Shown: positions 38,880 through 45,986 of the stretch, piece after piece
Layout of the letters: every line of letters starts with the position of its first letter
How positions within the stretch are numbered: position 1 is the stretch's first letter
Virus record (IMG/VR): IMGVR_UViG_3300044816_000082
Span: 26,881 to 90,880 of that record
DNA: 64,000 bases
DNA from: a virus
Strand: one strand, 5' to 3'
Made by a program: the position numbers and the translations under genes
The notes under the pieces: generated by a model
Databases searched by the model: none
Seen by the model: only the letters and a program-made list of their open reading frames with translations
Told to the model about the DNA's origin: nothing

Positions 38880-41800
38880 GTTCCTGTCAGGGGTGCAACT
38901 CAAAGGACGGCCGCTGCAGACCGTGCTTCCGTCGGGGGCCGTTGATGTGCACGGTGGACCTCGGGAGCGTAAGGAACTGGTCTTGTCGTCCTACTTCGGG
39001 GGCGGTCTGGTCAGCGCGAACCCGGCAGGGCCGGCGGGGAAGGCATGGACGTGGCAGCGGGGAGTGGTCGAGGGATACAGCCGGGTCGTGTGGTGCTACC
39101 GGGCGGTGGAGGTCCTCGCGGGGGTCTACAGCAGGCTCCCGCTGATGGTCGCGGACATCCTCACGCTCGGGGCCGATCGTGAACCGGAGCTCGTCTTGGA
39201 CGACCCGCTCCTGCCGTTGCTGAGCCAGTACGGACACGCGAACCCGGTCGAGACTGGGCAGCAGTACCGGCACCGCAAGGCGCAGCAGGTGCTGCTGAGC
39301 CCGCGCGGGACGTTCACGGAGGTACTCAAAAGCCGCGGCGGGACGCCCCTGTCGCTGACGCTGCTGCCCCCTGGCCGGACCAGGATCGTCGCGGCGAAGG
39401 ACGGGAGCATCGACCACTACGAGGTCGACCCGCACCGGCCCGGCGACAGGATCCGACCGATCGAACCCGATCTTGTGCTGTGGGACCGGGACCCGCACCC
39501 CGACAACCCCTACGCTGGGATGACGCCCCTCGAGGCGGCGGGGTTGACGTTGGAGACCGATCACTTCGCGCGCCTGTTCAACCGGTCCTACCTCGCGAAC
39601 GACGACGGGGTCGCAACGATCGTCGGGGTCGAACCCTCCGATGACGACAGCGGTGAGCTCAGCGAGGAGGAAAGCGAACGGATCGAACGCAAGATCGGGG
39701 GCAACGGGGTCCTCGACGCCGGCCGGACCATCGTCGTCGACGGGAAGGTCACGATGGTCGATGTGGGCCGTACCCCCCGCGATGCGTCGTACGGCGAGCT
39801 GCGCCTCGCAGGCCGGGACGAGATCAGCATCGCCTTCTACGTGCCCTTGTCGAAGATGGGCGACGCCTCGGGGCGGACCTATGCGAACGCAGGTCAGGAA
39901 GATGACAACTGGTGGCCGGAACGGGTAGCGCCGTTCGCGGACGCCCGCGCGGGCGCGTACAACCCCCTCACCGACGATGGGCTCGCGGTCATCCCGGACT
40001 ACAGCCGCGTGGAGGCGCTCAACAACCTGCGCCGCAAGCGTCGGGAGGAGATGTCCGCGGAGGTCACCGCCGGGCTGCGGACCCCGCTGTCCTACGCCCG
40101 CCGAACCGGGCAGCTCGGCACCGGGGACTTCCCCGACGTCCCCGGTACCCGGGTGCTGTGGCGCACCGGTGGTGTCCCGATCGGGGATCCCGCCGATGTT
40201 GCGGAGGCCGAGAAACTCACGATCATCTCCGCGCCTGTCGCGCCACCCGCCACGGGCACTCAACCCCTATCGGTACCGCCGGCGAACGTCCCAACGCCCG
40301 TGGAGGGTAAGCGTGCCGCACGAGCGCACCACACGAAAGCGGGACCGGGCCGTGACCAGGACGACGACGCGGAGGATGATCGAGCGGCGCTGGACGCCGC
40401 GGTTGAGGGGGCGCTCGCGGCACTGGCGACCCGCCAGACCGATCAGGCACTCGCGCGACTGAGTGGCGTCAAGGCGCGCCGCGACACCCGGTATTGGAAC
40501 CCCCCGGGTCGTAAAACGATCAATCCCGACGACGTCGCGGACCCGGAGGTGTGGGCGCAGCAGGCGTACGACGCGACTGCTCCGCTCCTCGCTCAAGGCG
40601 CCGCGCAGGCCGGTGTCGGGACCTACGATCAGCTCGCAGCGCAGGGCGTCGACGTCGCCCCCGAGGAACTCCCACCGGAGGAAACGTCCGACCCGCTCAT
40701 CGATGCGCTCGTCACGGTCGCTATGGCCGCGATCGGGACCGCCCCCATGACGGTCCCCGCCGCGGCGGTCCCGATCATTGCCTACCTCGCGGGGCGGGGA
40801 GCGTTCGAGGCGGCGCAGGTCATCGCGGACGCGGCGCGGGCCCGCGCTGAGCGGGTACGGGCTGCGCTCGCTGAGGCGCAGCACCTCGCTCCGCTCGCCG
40901 GCCGGGACGCCCTCACGCCCGTGCAGGACGCTGTACGAGTCGCCGCTGGGGACGCCCTGGCGTGGGCGAAACGTAACGCCACCGTCGCGGTCACCGCCGC
41001 CGTCGAAGGGACCCGTACCCGGATTCTTACCGCTGCTGGGGACCGCGTCGAGCGGATCTGGCGGACCCGCCGCGATGACAAGGTCCGTCCGGCGCATGAG
41101 GAAGCGGAGGGGCAGGTCCGGCGTGCTGCGGCGCCGTTCGACGTCGGTGGGGAGGAACTCCGCTGGCCCGGCGACCCCCTCGGGAGTCCGGAGAACATCA
41201 TCAACTGTGTTCCGCCCTGGCAGACCGTCAGCCCTGTCGGGGACTTGCTCGCGGTGCTACGGGCGCCCTATGACGGGCTGCTCTACACGGTGACGACGCG
41301 GAGCGGCCGCGTCCTGTCCGGTACAGCGCAGCACCCTGCACTCACCGACCGAGGATGGGTCGGCCTCAGCAGCCTGAGCATGGGCGACCACCTCATCGGC
41401 GAGGCGCTCGGACAGGCACGTCACGCCGGGACCAAGGGCGACCCCGCGGGCACACCAGACGTACAGGACGCGCCAACCCGCGCCGACGAGCTGTTCCATG
41501 CGGTCGCTCAAGCGGGGAACCAACAGCGGGTGGCCCGGCTGGCGGTGAACCTCCACGGCGACCTGGCCGATGGTGATGTCGACGTTGTAGCGACCGACTG
41601 CGACTTGCCTCCCGAGAACGACCCCACGCTCGCGGAGCAGATCGCACAGTTCGTCTTCACCGAGGTTCACCCGGCCGTCACGCTGCCGAGTGACAGCCCG
41701 CGCAGCCATCGACTCGTCGGTGTCGCGCTGTCCGCGGCGCGCAGCGTGAGCCGCGGCAGCGAGTGTCCGGCGGTCGTCGGGGCTGGTACGCGCCATGCGG

Positions 41801-44325
41801 GTCAACATGGCGTCACCCCGACCCCGGATAGGCACGCCCTCGCGCTCGAAACGTCGGCGCAGCGCGTCCCGGCTCACTCCGAGTTCGCGGGCGAGGGCAT
41901 TCTCGGACTCTCCGGCGAGGTACCTGTCGGAGATCCCCTCGGGCAGGGTCAGGTGACGACGCTTCCCGCGCAGAGGGATACCCGCCTCACGGATCACGTC
42001 GTAGACCCTGGTCAGGGACTGGTGGAGGTCCCGGGCGATCTCGCCGACGTTCTGCCCTTCGACGTAGCGACGGACGAGATCGTCTCGATCGACTCGCGCT
42101 GGTATCGCGGTCACGTCTACACCCTCCACACAAGCACCGGCATCTACCTCACAGACGGGCTGTCGAGTCGTAACTGCCGCTGTCGCGTATCTTACCGGAT
42201 CCGGCGCAAGGGCGTCCCGTACGTCAAGGCCCTCGAGGGCGAGCTCGAGGGCAAGGTGTTCGAGGAGGACAAGCACCCCCGCGGGTTCCACGGACGGTTC
42301 GGGCACGTCGTCAAGACCGAAGCAGAGGGGCTGTCCGACGCCCTCGAGGTCCACCACGCCCCGAGCGGTCCTGAGGAAATGACCGCGGAGTCGCTGCACG
42401 CGCGGGCGCGGAAGGGCGAGAAGCTCGCTGGTCGGACCGTGACGCTGCTCGGCGCGACGTCCGGGGATCCCTACGACGTGACCCTCACGCGGGAGCCGCA
42501 GGTCCACCCTGACGGGATCGTTCTGAACTTCCACCGCGGCTACGACGCCGACGGGGAACTGCGGGTCGGGCAGCGAAAGCTCGAACCCGACGAGGTGATC
42601 CACCTGCACCCGGCCGTGATCGCTGACGTCATGCACGGCGCCGACCCGACGCATCACGCCCTCGGGGGTGAGGGTCACCTGCAGCTCCCCGAGGGGATCC
42701 GGCGGGGCAAGAACCACGTCCGGGCCGTCGCTGCTGCACGTGCCGTCATCGGGGAACGTCCAGGTCGGCGCCTGCGGACCCCCGAGAACGACAGTGAGGT
42801 CGAGCGGTACAACGGTCTCATCGCGATCAACCAGGAGGGGGTCGACAGGTGGAAGCACGCCCTCGCGACGGGGATCGTGCCGATCGACAACGCCGGCGGG
42901 CAGGAGGGCGTCAAGTTCGGGTCGCGGCGAGACGAGTACGGGCTGCACACGAGCAGGTCGGAGGCGCAGGACTACCTCGATCAGTACCAGGGGACCGTCG
43001 ATCGGATTACCGCGAAACGCGATGAGTACCTCGCCTTCCTGCACAAGCAGAACGTCTATCCGCAGGGTGGGCGGTGGGAGTACGACACCGACACCGGTCA
43101 CGCGCATCTCACGGCGGTCCTTTCGGCGGGGAAGACCCTCGACGCGAAAGCGACCCGCAGAGCTGACCGGGCGATCTTGGCCGAAGGTGTCAACGACGCC
43201 GCGGTCCGGGCTCGTCTGGACGTGATCGAGGCTGAGTTCACCGCAGCTCGGCGTGCGCGCAGCGCCGTCCTCGAGTCCCTGGCCGGGAAGGACGACATTG
43301 AGGCGCGTAAGGCGGTGCTCGACGCGCTTCCACAGACCCACCCGCAGGTGTACGCCCGGTTCGAGGCTGCGTTCGCAGCATCAGAGGCCGCCGCTGGCGC
43401 GTGGACAGAGGCGTGGTCCCGGCGCAACGAGATCACCCGGCAGGCGTACCTCGAGGTCCTGCATGAGGTCCGGCCGATGGGTGCCGGTGACACCGGCGGG
43501 CACGACCTGCTCGCAGAGGGCATGAGAGGGACGTACAGCGGACGGGTGCGTGACCTCAAGGTCGGGGACAGGTTCCCCTACGCAGATGATCCGCAGGGCG
43601 GGCGCAGGTACCGGGTCGTGCAGGCCACCCGACCCGACCCGGACAATCCCGGGAAGTGGCTCGTCACGACCGCCGATGAGGACGGGACACGGGCGCTTGA
43701 GGGACGGTTCTACGCTGATGAGCATGTTGAGCTCGACCCGCCGAAAGGATGGGTCCCGTCCCCGACTGCGGGTGAGAGCAACGCGATCATCGCGCTGCGC
43801 GCCGCGGAACGGTTCTACCCGACGTCGTGGATCGCGGCGAGCCGCGGGACCGGGCAGATGCGCGTGGGACATGTCGAGCGTGGGTTCTACAGCGCGGAGA
43901 AGGCCGTCATCGCCCTGTCAGGTACCGACGCCGACCTGAACCGGGTCGCGGTCCACGAGCTCGGGCACCGCGCTGAGTACACCGTCGATGGGCTGATGAC
44001 GTTGGAGTTCCAACTCCACTACGAGCGGACCGCGACGAAGCCTGGTGCGAAGGTGCATCCCCGCAACGAGCTCCGACAACTCGACGGCTACCCCACCGGG
44101 GAGGTCGCGCAGGCCGATCAGTACCCCACGGCGTACAGCGGCCGGGTGTACGGCAGGGGCCGGCCCGAGAACGCCTGGGAGGTGTTCTCGACCACCATCG
44201 AGTCGCTGTTCGGGGGCAGCTCGCATGCTGATGAGCAGATGCGCCAGTTCGGGCTGGGTGTCCTCGCGACCCTCGGGCCGGCGAGCGCGGCCCCGCCGAC
44301 GTTCGTGCCAGACGTGCGTCCGTAG
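38869..44325 (+). CDS. portal-MuF fusion with intein and C-terminal zinc metallopeptidase
   Basis: 1818 aa from ATG 38869 (GGAGG upstream). Residues about 1-470 are an HK97-type portal (WCYRAVEVLAGVYSRLPLM, FYVPLSKMGDASGRTYAN). About 500-1115 is a MuF minor-head domain (VERIWRTRRDDKVRPAHEEA, PGDPLGSPENIIN) interrupted by a 323-residue intein at 780-1102. After it, HPRGFHGRFG opens a long C-terminal region with coiled segments and AVHELGHRAEYT (HExxH at 1696-1700) and a possible third ligand Glu 1771 (NAWEVFSTTIES). Spliced length would be 1495 aa. Portal, MuF and peptidase are normally separate or pairwise fused. Confidence 0.85.
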   Translation: MARRFLSGVQLKGRPLQTVLPSGAVDVHGGPRERKELVLSSYFGGGLVSANPAGPAGKAWTWQRGVVEGYSRVVWCYRAVEVLAGVYSRLPLMVADILTLGADREPELVLDDPLLPLLSQYGHANPVETGQQYRHRKAQQVLLSPRGTFTEVLKSRGGTPLSLTLLPPGRTRIVAAKDGSIDHYEVDPHRPGDRIRPIEPDLVLWDRDPHPDNPYAGMTPLEAAGLTLETDHFARLFNRSYLANDDGVATIVGVEPSDDDSGELSEEESERIERKIGGNGVLDAGRTIVVDGKVTMVDVGRTPRDASYGELRLAGRDEISIAFYVPLSKMGDASGRTYANAGQEDDNWWPERVAPFADARAGAYNPLTDDGLAVIPDYSRVEALNNLRRKRREEMSAEVTAGLRTPLSYARRTGQLGTGDFPDVPGTRVLWRTGGVPIGDPADVAEAEKLTIISAPVAPPATGTQPLSVPPANVPTPVEGKRAARAHHTKAGPGRDQDDDAEDDRAALDAAVEGALAALATRQTDQALARLSGVKARRDTRYWNPPGRKTINPDDVADPEVWAQQAYDATAPLLAQGAAQAGVGTYDQLAAQGVDVAPEELPPEETSDPLIDALVTVAMAAIGTAPMTVPAAAVPIIAYLAGRGAFEAAQVIADAARARAERVRAALAEAQHLAPLAGRDALTPVQDAVRVAAGDALAWAKRNATVAVTAAVEGTRTRILTAAGDRVERIWRTRRDDKVRPAHEEAEGQVRRAAAPFDVGGEELRWPGDPLGSPENIINCVPPWQTVSPVGDLLAVLRAPYDGLLYTVTTRSGRVLSGTAQHPALTDRGWVGLSSLSMGDHLIGEALGQARHAGTKGDPAGTPDVQDAPTRADELFHAVAQAGNQQRVARLAVNLHGDLADGDVDVVATDCDLPPENDPTLAEQIAQFVFTEVHPAVTLPSDSPRSHRLVGVALSAARSVSRGSECPAVVGAGTRHAGQHGVTPTPDRHALALETSAQRVPAHSEFAGEGILGLSGEVPVGDPLGQGQVTTLPAQRDTRLTDHVVDPGQGLVEVPGDLADVLPFDVATDEIVSIDSRWYRGHVYTLHTSTGIYLTDGLSSRNCRCRVSYRIRRKGVPYVKALEGELEGKVFEEDKHPRGFHGRFGHVVKTEAEGLSDALEVHHAPSGPEEMTAESLHARARKGEKLAGRTVTLLGATSGDPYDVTLTREPQVHPDGIVLNFHRGYDADGELRVGQRKLEPDEVIHLHPAVIADVMHGADPTHHALGGEGHLQLPEGIRRGKNHVRAVAAARAVIGERPGRRLRTPENDSEVERYNGLIAINQEGVDRWKHALATGIVPIDNAGGQEGVKFGSRRDEYGLHTSRSEAQDYLDQYQGTVDRITAKRDEYLAFLHKQNVYPQGGRWEYDTDTGHAHLTAVLSAGKTLDAKATRRADRAILAEGVNDAAVRARLDVIEAEFTAARRARSAVLESLAGKDDIEARKAVLDALPQTHPQVYARFEAAFAASEAAAGAWTEAWSRRNEITRQAYLEVLHEVRPMGAGDTGGHDLLAEGMRGTYSGRVRDLKVGDRFPYADDPQGGRRYRVVQATRPDPDNPGKWLVTTADEDGTRALEGRFYADEHVELDPPKGWVPSPTAGESNAIIALRAAERFYPTSWIAASRGTGQMRVGHVERGFYSAEKAVIALSGTDADLNRVAVHELGHRAEYTVDGLMTLEFQLHYERTATKPGAKVHPRNELRQLDGYPTGEVAQADQYPTAYSGRVYGRGRPENAWEVFSTTIESLFGGSSHADEQMRQFGLGVLATLGPASAAPPTFVPDVRP
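41206..42174 (+). other. intein in the MuF motif (residues 780-1102)
   Basis: Starts at Cys 780 (CVPPWQTVSPVGD), has the block B motif GTAQHP, a C-terminal strand GHVYTLHTSTGIYLTDG, and ends SSRN before Cys 1103. The penultimate His is replaced by Arg. It splits the conserved NIIN|CRC of MuF proteins. The middle 200 residues show no LAGLIDADG or HNH motif in this frame; the opposite strand codes an endonuclease there. Confidence 0.85.
41257..42114 (-). CDS. homing endonuclease (Vsr/EDxHD-like) on the antisense strand of an intein
   Basis: 285 aa from GTG 42114 with GGAGGG 7 nt upstream, ending at TAG 41257. The frame is open further but the rest is the shadow of the MuF gene. Residues 10-50 and 58-100 are two HTH units (GQNVGEIARDLHQSLTRVYD; ENALARELGVSRDALRRRF). 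Residues 173-221 (GRYNVDI, GQVAVEVHRQPGH, GAGWRVLYVW) carry Asp 179, Glu 188 and His 195 of a Vsr/DUF559-like nuclease. It overlaps both splicing halves of the intein. Confidence 0.75.
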   Translation of the reverse strand: MTAIPARVDRDDLVRRYVEGQNVGEIARDLHQSLTRVYDVIREAGIPLRGKRRHLTLPEGISDRYLAGESENALARELGVSRDALRRRFEREGVPIRGRGDAMLTRMARTSPDDRRTLAAAAHAARRGQRDTDESMAARAVTRQRDGRVNLGEDELCDLLRERGVVLGRQVAVGRYNVDITIGQVAVEVHRQPGHPLLVPRLSDRMEQLVGAGWRVLYVWCARGVALGPGVTCLSERLADEVVAHAQAAEADPSSVGECRVLRCTGQDAAAPRRHRVEQPVIGRP

Positions 44326-44328
44326 CGC

Positions 44329-44340
44329 TACCGTCTGACG
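44329..44340 (+). promoter_or_regulatory. -10-like box 6 nt before a start codon
   Basis: TACCGT at 44329-44334, 6 nt before ATG 44341; the -35 position reads GTGCC rather than GCGAC. Probable weak set A promoter. Confidence 0.4.
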
Positions 44341-44622
44341 ATGCGTGTCACCGGGTGGATCAGCCAGCAGCCCTACGACGTTCAGTGGGGCGGCGGGATG
44401 GTGTGGGGCAACGACCACACCAACGGGACTGAGGCCACGCTGACGCTGCTCGAGAGCAGCGTCGGGCGCTCGTTCGACCCGGGCCCGGGAATGCCCGACC
44501 TTGTGCTGAGCCTCGATGATCCGCGCAGCGTGCTCGGGTGCCTGAACGGGTCAACGACCCTCGGGACGGTTGAGGACGGGCCGCTGCTCGCTCCGCCGTT
44601 ACCCGAAGGCGCGATCGGCTGA
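44341..44622 (+). CDS. hypothetical protein
   Basis: 93 aa from ATG 44341, probably leaderless. Gly/Trp-rich start (VTGWISQQPYDVQWGGGMVW), acidic end. No family recognised. Confidence 0.6.
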   Translation: MRVTGWISQQPYDVQWGGGMVWGNDHTNGTEATLTLLESSVGRSFDPGPGMPDLVLSLDDPRSVLGCLNGSTTLGTVEDGPLLAPPLPEGAIG

Positions 44623-44630
44623 CACCGCGC

Positions 44631-44690
44631 GTCAACCCGGTATACAATGAGGGTGCAGGGCAGGCGAGCGACCCGCCCCGCGAGGAGGAA
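44631..44690 (+). promoter_or_regulatory. set B promoter/leader cassette 8
   Basis: GTCAACCCGGTATACA at 44631-44646 with CTGACA 16 nt upstream of TATACA; hairpin GGGCAGG/CCCGCCC (one mismatch) around CGAGCGA; GAGGAGGAA then ATG 44696. Confidence 0.7.
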
Positions 44691-44695
44691 ACGAG

Positions 44696-45172
44696 ATGAG
44701 CCAAGGACCAGCCACCGCGAGCAGCACCTACCTGTGTCCCGACTGCGATCAGGCGTTCACCGGGCTCGGCGGGGCGATGTGGGAGCACAAGTACACCCAC
44801 CGTCCCTACACGGCGGTCGACCCGAGCACGCCGCAGCGGTACACGCGGTTGTTCGCGACCGTCGAGGAGGCACGGGCGTGCGCGCAGGGCGGCGTCGTGA
44901 AGGACGCCCGGACTGACAAGGTTGTCCCGGTGAACGTGGGCCGCATATGCGCGAGCTGCGAGGCTCCCGTCACCTACGCCCCGGAGACCGGCAGGTCGAG
45001 TTGGCGGCACACCGACCCGACGACCCCGGAGCACGGATGGGTCGACCCGATGTCGCAGTGCCCCACCTGCGGGGAACGGTCGGCGGTGTGGGAGGTGCGG
45101 GACACCAACTGGGGTATCCAGTCCGACTGCGCGGCCTGCGGGTACAGCCACTACATGTCGATCGGTGACTAG
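44696..45172 (+). CDS. zinc-finger and zinc-ribbon protein
   Basis: 158 aa from ATG 44696. YLCPDCDQAFTGLGGAMWEH then HTHR is a C2H2-like finger; CASCEAPVTY, CPTCGERSAV and CAACGYSHY make two ribbons. Lies between head genes but has its own set B promoter, so it is probably regulatory or accessory. Confidence 0.65.
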   Translation: MSQGPATASSTYLCPDCDQAFTGLGGAMWEHKYTHRPYTAVDPSTPQRYTRLFATVEEARACAQGGVVKDARTDKVVPVNVGRICASCEAPVTYAPETGRSSWRHTDPTTPEHGWVDPMSQCPTCGERSAVWEVRDTNWGIQSDCAACGYSHYMSIGD

Positions 45173-45178
45173 AACCGC

Positions 45179-45237
45179 GCTAACCGGGTATACATCCATT
45201 GTGGGAGGTGGGCAAGCGGCCCACCTCCCGGGAAGGA
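45179..45237 (+). promoter_or_regulatory. set B promoter/leader cassette 9
   Basis: GCTAACCGGGTATACA at 45179-45194, then the strongest hairpin of the set: GGGAGGTGGG and CCCACCTCCC around a 7-nt loop. GGAAGGA precedes ATG 45243. Confidence 0.75.
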
Positions 45238-45242
45238 ACATC

Positions 45243-45731
45243 ATGACCAACGCCCTTGGGCCGGTGACGATCGACGGGATGCTGACTGTCACCGCGTCGT
45301 ACGACCCCACCGATCGGTGGAACGGGTTCATCACCACCCCGTACGTCACCCGCGAGCAGGCCGAGCGGATCGCCGCGTGGCTCAGAGGGGACCCCGGCGA
45401 GATGCAGCACATCCACTTCGACGGCGACGTCCTCGTGCTGACCACCCTCGAGGATGAGGAACCCGAGCAGGAGCGGGTCGAACCCGTCGACGGGCTGTAC
45501 CCCGTCGGGTTCGGGTGGGTCTGGACCGAGGCTGAGGAGGACACGCTCGCGACGTCGCACGCACCTGACGTCGACGCGACCATCAAGGTCGAGGTCCTGC
45601 GCGACGGCAAGGTCCTGACGACCTGCGCTGACGCCAACGCTGCGTTTGCGTGGCTGCAACGCCACCAATGCATGAGCGTCGACTGGGCAATCCGGCACGA
45701 GGGCTACTCCATGCGACAGGTGACGGCATGA
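45243..45731 (+). CDS. hypothetical acidic protein
   Basis: 162 aa from ATG 45243. TREQAERIAAWLRGDPGEMQ and HFDGDVLVLTTLEDEEPEQ are clearest. No family recognised. Confidence 0.6.
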   Translation: MTNALGPVTIDGMLTVTASYDPTDRWNGFITTPYVTREQAERIAAWLRGDPGEMQHIHFDGDVLVLTTLEDEEPEQERVEPVDGLYPVGFGWVWTEAEEDTLATSHAPDVDATIKVEVLRDGKVLTTCADANAAFAWLQRHQCMSVDWAIRHEGYSMRQVTA

Positions 45732-45907
45732 GGATGACCGATGTGCTGAACAGCGTCGCGAGTTCGATCAACGCCTCACCTTGGTCCGTGCGGGTCGACA
45801 CCCCAACTGTCACCGCTGAGGGCACCGACAACGCCCTCGGAGAGGTCACGTTCCGCACCGCGAGTGGCGCCGTGTACTACCTGACGCTCATCGAGGTACC
45901 GAGCTAA
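45728..45907 (+). CDS. 59-residue hypothetical protein
   Basis: From ATG 45728 (ATGA overlap). Begins RMTDVLNSVASSINASPWSV and continues as beta strands. No family recognised. Confidence 0.55.
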   Translation: MRMTDVLNSVASSINASPWSVRVDTPTVTAEGTDNALGEVTFRTASGAVYYLTLIEVPS

Positions 45908-45914
45908 GGGCGAC

Positions 45915-45976
45915 CCTCGCACCCCGACCGTGACACCCTCACCCCGAACCGGGTGAGGGTGTCAGGCTGTGCGAGG
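45915..45976. terminator. nested long hairpin before the zeta-like gene
   Basis: Inner arms TGACACCCTCACCC (45931-45944) and GGGTGAGGGTGTCA (45951-45964) pair over 14 bp with a 6-nt loop; outer CCTCGCAC (45915-45922) pairs with GTGCGAGG (45969-45976). No T-run. The outer arm touches the ribosome site of the next gene, so the structure may also control its translation. Confidence 0.65.
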
Positions 45977-45986
45977 GAGGACGACC

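Noticed and set aside
38887-40263. 458-aa minus-strand ORF over the portal domain
   Set aside because: Low-complexity, Arg/Val/Asp-rich shadow translation with no domain; mirrors the strong + strand coding.
42115-43341. Upstream 409 codons of the long minus-strand ORF over the MuF gene
   Set aside because: The ORF is open on both strands because of GC-rich codon structure; this part shows no domain and is the mirror of the peptidase region. Only the part from GTG 42114 has a ribosome site and motifs.
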